DNA of 64,000 bases from Citrus sinensis (GCF_022201045.2 NC_068562.1:9840001-9904000); one strand, 5' to 3'. Shown: positions 22,583 to 35,800, counted from the stretch's first letter. Numbers and translations: made by a program. Notes: a model not told the origin generated them from the letters alone.

Positions 22583-24455
22583 ATGGATTTGTCAAGGAAG
22601 GATGCTTTGAGCGAGGATAACGAATCTGGGGAGACAATCACCCTTCGGGAAATTACAAATGAAGCCCGAGAGAGGGTGATGCAAGATCGATTGGAGCGGA
22701 TGGAGAAACAAATGGAGACTCTCACAGCCATATTGTTTGAGCTGAGGGACGAGCGGAGAATGGATTGTGAAACCCCCGTGGGAAGTGACGAAGTTGGAGC
22801 AGAACCCAGCATCCGAGGGCGTAGAGTCGAGGAAATCCCTCCACCCCCAGATCAACCTAATGGGGTGCATCCCCATGGAAGTACTGGTCGGGTCCCAGGG
22901 GAACACGTGGATGAAGGGAGAGACCAACCTCGCCCCGTACGGATACTGAGAATTAATGGCCGAGGGGCCAGTATTGATGAAGGAGAGCTCAGACAGCGAT
23001 TGCAGAACGTCGAGCAGGAGCGAGACCAGATAGCTGCACGTGATCCTGATCGTGCTATAGAATTGGAGGGGGATGTGCGCAGATTGGCGCAGGTGATAGA
23101 GGAGATGCAGGGCAAGAGAAAGCCCCCGAGCTAGAGGATAATGCTAGATGAAGAATCTCCGTTATCAACTGAGATCATGAGTACCATAATCCCAAGAGAT
23201 TTCCGCTTCCCCGACCTCAAATACTCCGGGCAAAGTGACCCGTTGGTGCATATTGAGCGTTTCAACGACATGACGGGTGTGTAGGGGCTGACACCAGCTC
23301 AGAGGTGTAGGATGTTCCCGTTGACACTAGAGGGACGAGCCCGAGAATGGTACCGCAAGCTACCCCGAGGAAGTATAAAGGGGTATGAGCAGATGTGCCA
23401 GGAGTTGGCCGAGCAGTTTCGAGGGGCAGTGGCCCCAGAGGACGACATGATGGAATTGATGGGGATGAAGCAGGAGGAGCATGAATCCCTTCGGGATTTT
23501 GTAAAATGATACCATCGAGCCGTGCTGGATTTGGGAGCTTTTAATCACCCGCAGGCGTTGAGGGGATTAAAAGAAGGTGTAAGAATCGGCCGATTGTGGT
23601 ATAACTTAAGAAGCCCCCTCGTACAGAATTACTCGTCGGGGTATAAGCAGGCGAGACGAGATATAGAAATCGAAGAGGAGAAATCAGCAAGAATTAAAAG
23701 TGAACAGCTGGAAGAGCTGAGGCGAAAAGAGCGGAGAGCCCCGAAAGGGAGTGGGTTGGGAAAGCGAAATGGAGAATCTTCAGGGATGGGCGGAATATCA
23801 GCTCGGTCCCGCCCTTACCCCATAGCTCTGAGAGCACAACAGTTCCAACACAGCCGGGCTCAACCTCCGCGCCCCCCGATCCTAGAGCGGCAACGAGAAT
23901 TCCAGCAGATGGCTGCCCACCCCTACCACAACACTCCCAGAGCATTACATGCAACCAATTCCAGGGCTAGTCGACCAGATCAGTTAGCAACTGGGACAGC
24001 CCGAGGTGACATTCATGATAGCCGAGCAGTTCAGCTAGTAGACCAGAGCTCGGCCTATAGACAGTACACTCCATTAAAGATCTCTATGGAGGAATTATAT
24101 GAGAGGATCGAGGGACGAGGCCTGCTATACCCTCCAGCCCCAATAACAAAACCGGCTCATCGATGGGATAAGGGCAGATTCTGCAAATTCCACGACACTT
24201 ACGGTCACACTATCAGCCAATGTCGTGACCTGAAGATTCAGGTGGAAGATTTAGTAAGGAACCGATACTTGGATGAGTATGTAGACGGAGTGTCCCCTAT
24301 CGTTGAGTCAGAGTATACACGGGATGAAGGAGTTGAGAGGGGTCTGGAACGAGAACAGCCGGCCATCCGTGTGATAGCAGGAGGGTCAACATTAGCCGGG
24401 GATTCAAACAGAGCACGGAAGAACTATGGGAGATACGTCATGACTGGTAAAGAGG
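22583..24455 (+). pseudogene. Element A gag, broken
   Basis: A single frame holds an N-terminal coiled-coil region (MDLSRKDALSEDNESGE onward), a retrotransposon gag domain (FPLTLEGRAREWYRKLP, about 23310-23500) and a zinc-knuckle-like CKFHDTYGHTISQC (about 24180). Lesions: TAG at 23132, TAG at 23282 and TGA at 23507, all in frame. The ATG at 22505 overlaps the PBS, so I prefer 22583 as the start. Confidence 0.75.
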
Positions 24456-27400
24456 TGCTTCTAAATTTGCCGGTAGCCAAAAGAGCAAAAGTGCGGCAAG
24501 TTCCCATTATGTGGATGGAGGATGACGAAGAGGGTATTCTGTATCCTCATGAGGATGCCTTGGTAATTAAGGCAAAGGTGGCCGGTACAGAATTGCAGCG
24601 AATACTGGTGAACACGGGCAGTTCAGTCGATATTTTGTTTAAGTCGGCCCTAGATGATATGGGGATTTCAGACTTAAAGCTGGAGCAGACGAATACATCC
24701 TTGAAGGGATTTGGAGGGGGACGACTAACTCTCATGGGGGTCATTGAACTCCCGATTACTGTGGGGACAAAGCCATTTGAAAGAACGATGATGCTGGACT
24801 TTGTCGTGGTAGAGGAAAGAAGTCCTTATCAGATGATATTGGGGAGACCGTTCATGAGGATAAGCCAATGTGTAATGTCCACGCATTATCTGGCGCTGAA
24901 GTACAGAATAAATGGAGTTGTGGGTGTAGTAAAAGGCGACCAGAGAATGGCGAGGAGCTGCTATGCTACAGCGGCCAAGGAAACACTGCAGGTGACCTCT
25001 CTAGATAGCCGAGGGGATTCAAAAAATGGTCGCCAGGAACCTGTTGAGAAGCTGGAGGAGGTTGTTGTAAGCAGGAATGACCCTAGCAGAGTGGTTAAGG
25101 TCGGATCAGAATTGGACGAAGTAATAAAAGGCGAGCTAGTGAAGTGTCTACGGTCCCATGCATATATATTTGCCTGGTCTCATGAGGATATGCCAGGAAT
25201 TGATCGCGGGGTAGCTTGCCACAGGTTGGCCATAAAGAAGGGGGCAAGGCCAGTGAGACAGAAGAGGAGATGCTTTAACCAGGAAAGGTATGAGGCCATA
25301 AACACCGAGGTGGAGAAGCTGTTGAAAGCAGGATTTATAAGGGAAGCCAGGTACCCAGAATGGATTTCAAATGTAGTCCTGGTAAAAAAGGCCAACGGGA
25401 AGTGGAGAATGTGTGTGGACTTCACGGACCTCAATAAGGCATGCCCAAAGGACAACTTTCTCCTACCCAAAAGAGATCAGCTGGTGGACTCAACAGCAGG
25501 TCACGGTCTGCTCAGTTTCATGGATGCCTTTTCTGGATACAACCAGATACCCATGGACGAGCAGGATGAGGAAAGCACTGCCTTTTTAACTAACATGGGT
25601 TTGTTTTGCTATAGGGTAATGTCTTTCGGCCTAAAAAATGCAGGAGCCACCTATCAAAGGTTGGTAAACAAGATCTTCAAGCCGTTGATTGGACACACTA
25701 TGGAGGTATACGTGGATGATATGATTACAAAGTTCAAAGAGCCGAGGGATCATGTGAAGCATCTTGAAGAGACCTTTGAATTACTGAGGAAGTATGAGAT
25801 GAAACTAAACCCGGAGAAATGTGCATTTGGGGTCAGCTCGGGCAAATTCCTGGGATTCCTGGTAAGCCACCGAGGGATTGAGGCCAACCCCGAAAAAATA
25901 CGAGCGGTACAGAAATGAGATCTCCGCGGACAGTTAAGGAGGTGTAAAGCCTTACAGGGAAATTGGCAGCATTGAACCGATTCATCTCGCGGGCCACAGA
26001 TAAATGCCACAATTTCTTCCAAATCATAAAGAAAGGGAGAAAAATGAAGTGGACATTAGAGTGCGAGGAAGCATTTGGGCAGCTGAAGGAATATCTGGCC
26101 CGTGCACCGTTACTGTCAACTCCGAGAGAGGGTGACCAGCTGTTTCTGTACCTGGTAATCTCTGAATGGGCTACCAGCTCGGTTTTGATCAGAGAAGAGG
26201 AAGGAAAGCAACACCCGGTATACTACACGAGCAAGGCCCTGGCAGACGCAGAAACCAGATATCCATTGATGGAGAGGTGGGCACTGGCTCTAATAACGGC
26301 AGCCCGAAACTCAGACCGTATTTTCAGGCCCACCAGATTGTTGTGATGACTGACTAGCCTCTTCGACAAACACTTCAAAAACCAGATGCATCTGGTCGGT
26401 TAGTAAAATGGTCTGTGGAGCTAAGTGAATTTGACCTCGCCTATAAACCCCGAGGAGCAATCAAAGCCCAAGCACTGGCAGAATTTATGGTTGACCGAGC
26501 GGAGCCAGTGGAAGAAGTTCGGGAGGAGCAACCAATAGAGCAGGAGAAAACAGAGGGGGTATGGTTGATAATGGTTGACGGATCATGTAGTGAGCAAGGA
26601 TCCGGAGCAGGAGTTGTAATACGGAGCCCAGAAGGGACCGAAATAACATATGCAGTGAAGTTCGAATTTCAGCTCACAAACAACCAAGCTGAATATGAAG
26701 CCTTTATCACCGGGCTCGAACTTGCACACGCTTTAAGAGCAGAGAGGATAGAAATTCGAGCAGATTCCCAATTGGTATGTAATCAGCTCAACGATCAGTT
26801 CCAAGCAAGAGGAGAGAAGATGGGTCTTTATTTGAAAAAGGCAAGGCAGATGGTCGGGCTTTTCCAAGAAGTGGAGGTAAAGCAGATATCCCGGAATGAG
26901 AATTACCGAGCGGATATGTTGGCTAGGATGGCCGCAATTGCAGATCCGAAATTACCTAAGTCGGTCCCACTAGAGGTAAGGACCTCGCCGAGTATAGGAG
27001 AGGAAGTGAAGGTGATGAGAGTAAGCACTGGAGAATCCTGGATGGACCCGATTCGCGCATATATCCGCGACGGAGTTTTACCAGAGGACAAAAGGCAAGC
27101 AAGAAAGTTAAAATACCGAGCAGCGAGGTACACGCTACTAGATGAAGTGCTGTATCGCCGAGGGTTCACCTTGCCCCTTTTGAGATGTATAGATGAGGAG
27201 GAGGCAGATTATGTACCGAGGGAGATTCATGAAGGAATATGCGGCAATCATTCGGGGGCAAGAACTTTAGCCTTTAAGGCACTTCGGCAAGGATACTTCT
27301 GGCCAACCATGCACCAGGATGCGAAAAGGATGACAAAGAACTGTAAAACCTGCCAAAGCTTCTCTGAGGTTCCTGCACAACCCCCAGAAAAGCTGACCAC

Positions 27401-28274
27401 TATGACATCCCCGTGGCCTTTCGCTCAGTGGGGAATCGACTTGATTGGTCCGTTACCTAAGGGCCGGGGAGCTGCGACACATGCAATTGTGGCAATAGAC
27501 TACTTCACCAAGTGGGTGGAGGTGGGGGCCTTTAGCCAAATCACGGAGAGAAAGACAACTGATTTCATTTGGAAGAACATCATCTGCAGATACGGGATTC
27601 CCTATACCATCATTACAGACAACGGGAAGCAATTTGACAACGGCAACTTCAGGAAATTTTGCCAAAATTTGGGGGTGGATCTGAAGTTCTGCACCCCCGC
27701 TCACCCCCGGGCAAACAGACAGGTGGAAGCGGCCAACAAAGTGATAAAGAAGCTCCTGAAAACTAGGTTGGGAGAGAAGAAGGGAGCCTGGGTTGACGAG
27801 CTACCAGGAGTGTTATGGGCATACCGAACAACTCACAAAACCGCCACGGGGGAAACCCCGTTCGCTTTAGCTTTCGGTCATGAGGCGGTAGTCCCAGCAG
27901 AAATTGGAGTGGGGACACATCGAACGGAATATTTCACTGAAAAGCAAAATGACGAGCAGATCTGCTTAAGCCTGGACCTACTTGAGGAGAAATGGGAAGG
28001 GGCCTCGCAGAAAGTGGCCCAGTGTCAGCAAAGGGTTATGCGTTATTACAACAAGAACGTACGCGTGAGGCAGTTCCGAACAGAAGATTGGGTGCTCAGG
28101 AAGGTGAACCAAAACACCAGGAATCCCAACCATGGAGCTCTTGGACCGAAATGGGAAGGCCCGTACAGGGTGATACGAGCAACTGGACCAGGAGCCTACA
28201 AGCTGGCGTATCCAGACGGACGAGAGGTGAAGAGGTCGTGGAACACCGAGCACTTGAAAAAGTACTTTCAGTAA
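24456..28274 (+). pseudogene. Element A pol: protease, RT, RNase H, archaeal-type RNase H, integrase; broken
   Basis: The protease motif reads NTGSSVDILF (about 24610), with Asn where the catalytic Asp of DTG is expected. The RT has FMDAFSGYNQIP and YVDDMI (about 25710). RNase H lies at about 26060-26340. The second RNase H starts MVDGSCSEQGSGAGVV (about 26570). Integrase has the H-H-C-C finger (HEGICGNHSG ... CKTC, 27230-27360), then IDLIGPLP, ITDNGKQFDNG and an NRQVEAANKVIK catalytic region. The C-terminus ends NTEHLKKYFQ. Lesions are a 1-nt deletion near 25914, TAA at 25945, a frameshift near 26312 and TAG at 26355. The RNase H2-integrase part (26415-28274) is still one 619-codon frame. 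Confidence 0.85.
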
Positions 28275-28430
28275 GCAAAGTGCTCTATTAGTTTTCATTT
28301 GGATAAGTTATTTCTGTTACAAGCACGGCGATTTGTGACACACACATATATTCCATGTTTCTGTAACGCATTCGAAATTCAATAAAGATGAATTCAGTAT
28401 GGAACTTGTCTGTTAGCAAACCCATTAAAT

Positions 28431-29170
28431 TCTACTAAGGCAAGAAAGTGTCTGCTTCTGCTCGGTCCAACGAAAGACCAGCAGCTAATCTAGTAAGGCA
28501 AGAAAGTGCCAGCTTCTGCTCGGTCAAACGAAAGACCAGCAGCTAATCTACTAAGGCAAGAAAGTGCCTGCTTCTTCTCGGTCAAACGAAAGACCAGCAG
28601 CTAATCTAGTAAGGCAAGAAAGTGCCCGCTTCTGCTCGGTCAAACGAAAGACCAGCAGCTAATCTACTAAAGCGAGTAAGTGCCTGCTCCTGCTCGGTCA
28701 AATGAAAGACCAGCAGCTAATTTACTAAGGCAAGAAAGTGCCTGCTTCTGCTCGGTCAAACAAAAGACCAGCAGCTAATCTACTAAGGCAAGAAAGTGTC
28801 TGCTTCTGCTCGGTCACCAAAAGACCAGCAGCTAATCTACTAAGGCAAGAAAGTGTCTGCTTCTGCTCGGTCACCAAAAGACCAGCAGCTAATCTACGAA
28901 AATTCTACGAAGGTAAGAAAGTGCATGCTTCTGCTCGGTCAAACGAAAGACCAGCAGCTAATTTATGAAAATTTTACTAAGGCAAGAAAGTGCATACTTC
29001 TGCTCGGACAACGAAGGGCCAGCAGCTAAATTTATGAGACTTTTACTAAGGCAAATATGTGTATGCTCCTGCTCAGTCACCAAAGACCAGCAGGTGATTT
29101 TGCGAAAATTTTTACCAAGGCAAACGGATGCCTATTCCTGTTCGATGCACTAAAGAACCAACAGGCGAAA
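28431..29170 (+). repeat. 58-bp tandem repeats in element A, about 12 copies
   Basis: The unit TCTACTAAGGCAAGAAAGTG...GACCAGCAGCTAA is 58 bp in the first six copies and 57 bp in the next two. It is about 65-70 bp and more diverged in the last four. The array sits between the pol stop and the antisense ORF. Tandem arrays at this position are typical of Tat-type elements. The 155 bp before it (28275-28430) hold no gene. Confidence 0.92.
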
Positions 29171-29590
29171 CCAGATAAGAAAGCCAATAGAGAACATTTA
29201 AAAAATTTTTATATAAACGTTCAAATGTTTACAAGGCAAACGAAAAACTACAGTCTTCACAAAAATAGACTTAAGGATTAGGAGGATCAACGGCCTCAGC
29301 AGGTGAAGGGTCAGCTACCTCGGGAGGTGGAAGATCAGCAACATCGGGAGGAGAAGGCATGGACCCCTGCCCCACTTCAAAAGCACGCTGCCCAGTTTTA
29401 CCCTCCTGCTCCCCATTCAAAGAAACCTCCACCTGCTCTTGCTCATCCTGCTCCTTATCTCCTTGGCCGGCCCCAGTCATACACCTCTCCACCCCAGATT
29501 CCAGCTTGCTCATGTTGAGCTCGGGGTATTCTTCCTTGAGTACAGACATGATGCACTTATAGTTGAAAGCAACCCCGGAGTTATACTCAG

Positions 29591-30972
29591 TGTTGAGTAT
29601 TAGAAAATGCATATTTATAAAGGAGAAAACCGTCATTTTACATTTCAAGTCTTACTAACAACCCTTACTTTTATGTATTTAACATTCTTATGATTTAATT
29701 ACGTGTGTTTTATTTTAATTAAGTAATTTATGTATTTTAGGGGCATTATAGTCATTTCACAATAAAGGAGAGATCAGACGGCAAAACGGACATCACTTTT
29801 GAACTCAGGACGGTCGAAAACCTTAGGAGGAGCATAAAAGGAAAAATGACACTATTCACATGTACGGTACTATTCACGTGTACGATACTGTATACGTTAC
29901 TGTTCACGACACTGTTCACATAGACGGATGATGACGTGGCATTGACCGATGATGTGGCATTGACTGATGAGGTGTCACGATCCTGTTGGACTAAAATTCT
30001 TATGTACTGTTGATGGTGACGTGGCAGCATATCAGTGGACGAAAAATCTCGCGTACGGTGCATGCATCACACAGGATTATTTTCAACCAAACCGCGTTAC
30101 TGTTCATCCGGGTCAAACCGCGTTACTGTTCAAAGTCGGGTCAAACCGTGTTACTGTTCATCCGCGTGGTCAAACGTGGACTGTTGACTGATGACGTGGC
30201 GCAATCCTGAGCGTCCAAACTGTTTTTAATCCGATGGCCATGATTTACTCCATGTATCTATAAAAAGGGGGCCTCCCCCCCCTAATTGGAGATCTCTGAA
30301 TCCATTTTTGGGATCCATTTTCTGTAATTCCCTCTCCATCTTGTATTTTCTTCGTATTTTAATAAATTCCCATTTTGCCCCTAGTTCAACTATGAGTGGC
30401 TAATTTTCTTTCAAGCTTGGGTTGAAGGTGAAGTCTCAACATGTGTCATGGGCTTAATTTGGTAAATTTATTTTCTCTTCCCCTCTAGTTTTTGTGGATG
30501 TTCTGACTTCTCGTCGACAAATAATAATAGTCTTGTCTAGATACCGCCTTGGTTACACCGGCCCTCTAGTACAAGGTTATTATTATTTGGCACGATAAGC
30601 CCTTAGCACCATATTGATTAGAGCGTGGTTCATGAGGTGTGGATTCCCCCCTCATGATTTAATTGGCATTAATACGGATTATTTAGCCCATGATGCATGT
30701 TGATACGGATCCAGATACCCAAGTACGTCATTTCAATAGAATTCTCTTCAATTTATTCTCACCATTTCAATACCAATTTTAGAATTTATTCTCTCCATTT
30801 TAATTTAAGTTTTAGCATATTCCAATCATTTCCACCACAAATCCAATCACCCATTCACAAAATTAATTCTACACAATTAAAATCCACCTCCTCGTGGGAT
30901 CGACACTCGTCACCATTAATCTATACTACAACAGATTCGTGCGCTTGCGAGTACATTAAAATTTGCACAACA
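29591..30972 (+). mobile_element. Solo LTR of the Athila-type family
   Basis: The 1382-bp LTR begins TGTTGAGTATTAG and ends TTTGCACAACA. It is flanked by perfect CTCAG duplications (29586-29590 and 30973-30977). It matches the LTRs of elements H, E and C. It has no PBS or internal sequence. The small frames in it recur in every LTR copy and are not genes. Confidence 0.95.
29932..30266 (+). promoter_or_regulatory. LTR promoter: W-box and TGACGTGGC cluster upstream of a TATA box
   Basis: TGACGTGGC (ACGT-core bZIP site) occurs at 29932, 30017 and 30192. TTGACC/T W-box cores lie at 29942, 29960 and 30184, with reverse cores GGTCAA at 30111, 30139 and 30168. Direct repeats of GGTCAAACCGCGTTACTGTT overlap the reverse cores. 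The TATA box TATAAAAA is at 30259-30266. The same block occurs in each full LTR of this family in the window. Stress or defence induction is an inference. Confidence 0.6.
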
Positions 30973-32838
30973 CTCAGCATCCAACCGATCATCCACATCA
31001 GCGGATTTACCTTTCTCTTCAGCCAGCTGGTCACTCAGGGATTTGATCTCTCCCTCAAGGGCGGTCCTTAGAGTATCTCTTTCACTTTGAGTAGCCTGAA
31101 GATCGGATTTCAGATCACCCAGCTCACCCTCAAGCTTGGAAGAAGTGGCCTCAGCAATCGTAACTTTCTCCTCAAGCTCCGTAAGCTGCTTGTTCAGCTC
31201 GGCCAGCTTCTCCTTGGACCGATCAGTAGATTCGGCTTTCTTTTTCAACTCCTGGTTATCAGCTTGAAGCTTCCTCTCATGACGCGCGGACCCGGTCTTG
31301 TAACACGAAACCATTGTGGCCAGCCTGAAAGAGACTCTTTGAACAGAAGCAGCTAACTCGGAGAGGTCCATGCTCTCGATGTCCTTCACCATCTTGGGCC
31401 CAACCGATCTTTTGTAATCTTTCTGATATGAGCTCAGGTAGTCACCTTGATCCCGAGATGGAAGAGGAGAAGATCGGTCCCCAGACTGCAAGCTGACCTC
31501 AGGACTCTTGTCGGAGGTTTTCTCCCCACCACTTTTACGGGGTGGGGGAGGGGGCAGATCAGGGACAGGAGCTTTGGAGGGGCCGACACTGCTCTTCTTT
31601 GGAGGAGGAGGAGGGTTGCTGGAGCTGCTTGGAGCCCGACCACGCTTTCGGGACAGAGCGCTAAGAATCTTGTTATCCATTCCGGTAGCTATGTCCACCA
31701 AACCCGAACCAACCAGGGCTGTCGGTGACAGGAGATCTTGGCAGGTATATGCGTTCACCAGAGCAGTTTCCACCTGGAGCAGAGGTCGGTCTTCAAGCCC
31801 CTTTATCAAACCCCACGACTCTGAAAGAACAGATAAGGTTAAAGAACCCAATAAGTAACACGTCGAGAAAGAGTATAGGCAAAAAATGAACGACCTGGGG
31901 TGACAAAATGTGTTGGAAGGTAAATATCACCACCCAATGAATGAGCTGCTGGACACCAAGCTCCCCCAGCAAAGAAGAATTTGTTCTTCCAATTTTTGCA
32001 CGAAGAGGGGAAGCCGGTGATTGGTTTCCTCTTCACAGAGCTCGACATGAAGTAATACCAGCCTGCTTCCTTTGGGCTACTCCTCAGCTGGTATAGATGC
32101 TTCACTTCAACGAGGGAGGGCTCCTCTGATCCACACCTCTTCCACAACACATACATAGCCGAGAGAACCCTCCACCCATTGGGGTGTAGCTGACCCAGGG
32201 CCAGGTGCATACCACCCAATATCTTGACAAAATAATGTTGAAGGGGTAGCCGAGCTCCTAATTTGAAGCTCTCCAGGTGCATCGTCACATACCCCCGCAG
32301 AGGCCGATTAGGGACATCACCTTTTCCTGGAACTATCAGGAGAATGTCCGCAGGAATGCCGTAAAGGTTCCTCAGCTTGAACAGATCAGTTTGGGTGGTG
32401 GCACAAGCTGTGTAGTCAATAGGGTAAGAATCTGCCTCTACCCTATGACCAAGGTGCCTTCTCTGAGGAGGTCCGCTCGGTCCGGAGCTTCTCCTCTCAC
32501 CATCACCAACTCCTTCAGGGATCCCAACCCCATCAAAGCTGTGGTTCTCACCAGAGCCTGACGTAGGTCCACCCCTATTCCCTACAAGCTCTAGTTCGGG
32601 GGAGGGAGAGACAACCAAAGGGAGTGGGTACTCAAGGGTATCCCTGCCATGGGAAGGACCTACACTACTGGAGGGACCTAAGAAATCGGTGGATATTGAC
32701 ACGTTGAGGCCCGAATCCCCTGATTCTTCCTCGTCCTCATCAACAATTAACTTCCTTTTCCAATTTGACATATCGGAATCTCGAAAGAAAGCAAAGAAAA
32801 CTCGAATGTACGGATACAAAAGGAGGCAACACGGAACC

Positions 32839-35800
32839 TGTTGTGCAAATTTTAATGTACTCGCAAGCGCACGAATTTATTGTAGTATAGATCAATGGTG
32901 ACGAGTGTCGATCCCACGAGGTGGTGGATTTTAATTATGTGTAGAATTAATTTTGTAAATGGGTGGTTGGATTTAAGGTGGAAATGGTTTGGAATATGCT
33001 AAAACTTAAATTAAAATGGAGAGAATAAATTCTAAAATTAGAATTGCAATGGCGAGAATAAATTGAAGATAATTCTATTGAAATGACGTACTTGGGTATC
33101 TAGATCCGTATCAACATGCATCATGGGCTAAATAATCCGTATTAATGCCAATTAAATCATGAGGGGGGAATCCACACCTCATGAACCACGCTCTAATCAA
33201 TATGGTGCTAAGGGCTTATCGTGCCAAATAATAATAACCTTGTACTAGAGGGCCGGTGTAACCAAGGCGGTACTAGACAAGATTAGTATTATTTATCGAC
33301 GAGAAGTCAGAACATCCACAAAAACTAGAGGGGAAGAGAAAATAAATTTACCAAATTAAGCCCATGACACATGTTGAGACTTCACCTTCAACCCAAGCTT
33401 GAAAGAAAATTAGCCACTCATAATTGAACTAGGGGCAAAATGGAAATTTATTAAAATACGAAGAAAATACAAGATGGAGAGGGAATCACAGAAAATGGAT
33501 CCCAAAAATGGATTCAGAGATATCAAATTAGGGGGGGGAGGCCCCCTTTGAAATATAAGTGTGCAACCCAAGAGGGGGGGTGAATTGGAAATTTAAAAAT
33601 TATCCTAGCAAATCCACACAACAAGTAATCTAATGCCTTAATCAATTCGAAAACAATAAATTCAATGAAAGCACAATAATAAATGAGCAAGGGAAGAGAA
33701 AGCAAACTCAAGGATTTTTACGTGGTTCGGCAATCCCCGCCTACGTCCACGCCTCCAAGCACACCGGGCTTGAGGATTTCACTATCCAAGCCTTTCCAAG
33801 GCTTCAACGATTACAATTGACTTCGAGGTGTCAATAAACCTTTTCAACAAGAGATTATATCTCCAATCTCTTTACCCCAAGTGTTTCCCACACTTGTACT
33901 CTCACAATTTGATAAGAAATGATAAATACAACAATGAATCTCTCTTTAAGAGTGGATATACAATTGAAGAACAAAGATGATTTAAAGAATGATGATTCAC
34001 GAAGTTGAAGCTCAATATATGTTGTGTGCACTTGTTCTTGCTTGTTGGAGATTGTTGGAGGGCTTCAAAAAGAGTTGGATTTGAGTTTTTATAGTTTGAG
34101 CTCGAAAACTAGCCGTTACTCACATTTTGGTTGTAACCGGATTACCGGTTATGGACATCCGGAATTCCGCTTAATGTTACCGTTACAGCCACAAATTTGA
34201 ATTTCTGAACATCCGGATTTCCGCTTTGTCACATCCGGATTTCCGCTTACGCTCAGTAGCTTACTGCCCAACAACCGGATTTCCGTTTGTCAGGATCCGG
34301 ATTTCCGCTTTCAATTCGGATAGATGCTGCCTAACATTCGGACTTCCGTTTGTCAGAATCCGGAATTCCGCTTGCTACAGTAACTGCTACAGTAAACTAT
34401 TTTCTAAAATTATAGTTTGACCCCAAAACTTTATAAAACTGTAGTACGGCCCAAAACGTTATGAAACTTTTCAAATAGGTCCAATTTCAGAACTTCCCAA
34501 GAATAGTTAATTAGTTATCTTTCCCAAACTTTCTAAAATTATGATATGGCCCCAAAGTTTTTATTGTTTCGCTCAAAGGTCCTTTTCAACATAATACCTA
34601 TATTTTTCAAAGTTCTCAAAACCTTTCACTTTAGTCCAAAATATTCATAAATTATGGTATGGCCCAAAACATTTTAAATGTTTGTAAAAACGTCCAACTC
34701 TGAAATTTAATTCTTATTAAAATCAAAGATTTCAAATCTTAACAATTAAGTCCAAATTACTTAAATTTACAAAATACTTTTCTTTATAAAAACAAAAACT
34801 TTTAGTTTATGAAAAGTATTTAATTAAATCAATTTCTTGAGCTTCTCAAATGCTAAATCAAACATTAATTAAATCATACCGGCTTTACAAGAATTTATCT
34901 CACTAATTTGTTCGTTGAGCTTTAAACAATATTCTTGATGTCGCCGTTGTCCGTTGAGTGTCTTCAATCTTGATTTCACTTGCATAAATATTATCCTTAA
35001 AAAACTAGTGAAAATGTGAAATACAATATTTATTAAATCACTCAATACATATGTTTGTTATCATCAAAACTACATTATGTATAGCCCTTTAGGCTAACAA
35101 TCTCCCCCTTTTTGATGATGACAAACGTTGCATGTATTTAAACAATCATTTTTCATAAAATCATTTTTCCATTAAATATAAAACATTTACAATGTGAAAA
35201 TAATGATTTATTTAAAAAATAATTTGAGCTTAAAAAATTAATCATTTTTAATCTTGTTTGTTATCATCAAAATCAACATTATGGAAACATATATGTTAAC
35301 ACCCTTTTTATAGATACATGGAGTAAATCATGGCCATCGGATTAAAAACAGTTTGGACGCTCAGGATTGCGCCACGTCATCAGTCAACAGTCCACGGTTT
35401 GACCACGCGGATGAACAGTAACACGGTTTGACCCGACTTTAAATAGTAACGCGGTTTGACCCGGATGAACAGTAACGCGGTTTGGTTGAAAATAATCCTG
35501 TGTGATGCATGCACCGTACGCGAGATTTTTCGTCCACTGATATGCTGCCACGTCACCATCAACAGTACATAAGAATTTTAGTCCAACAGGATCGTGACAC
35601 CTCATCAGTCAATGCCACATCATCGGTCAATGCCACGTCATCGATCCGTCTATGTGAACAGTGCCGTGAACAGTAACGTATACAGTCCCGTATACGTGAA
35701 TAGTACCGTACATGTGAATAGTGCCATTTTTCCTTTTATGCTCCTCCTAAGGTTTTTGACCGTCCTGAGTTCAAAAGTGATGTCCGTTTTGCCGTCTGAT

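Larger units (their letters stand above)
29271..32771 (-). pseudogene. Antisense ORF of element A (gypsy-type transposon protein), spliced, split by a solo LTR
   Basis: Exon 1 (31895-32771) encodes MSNWKRKLIVDEDEEE, then a globular domain with YGIPADILLIVPGKGD and GARLPLQHYFVKILGG...HPNGWRVL. This resembles the plant 'putative gypsy type transposon' family. A GT-AG intron (31821-31894) joins in phase to exon 2, which has Pro-rich and coiled-coil regions (KLAELNKQLTELEEKV) and ends at the stop at 29271. Exon 2 is interrupted by the solo LTR at 29591-30972. Leaving out the LTR and one TSD copy keeps the frame, so the ORF was open when the LTR landed. Additional antisense ORFs are known in Tat elements, and their function is unknown. 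Confidence 0.75.

Noticed and set aside
28431..29170. CRISPR-like array of regular repeats
   Set aside because: The units are contiguous without unique spacers, and the host is a plant. It is a tandem repeat of a Tat element.
29752..30210. Small open frames (66-103 codons) that recur at 29752-30210, 35380-35605, 38465-38708, 49318-49776 and 55710-56150
   Set aside because: They recur because the LTR itself is repeated. They overlap promoter repeats on both strands, and the plus- and minus-strand frames mirror each other.
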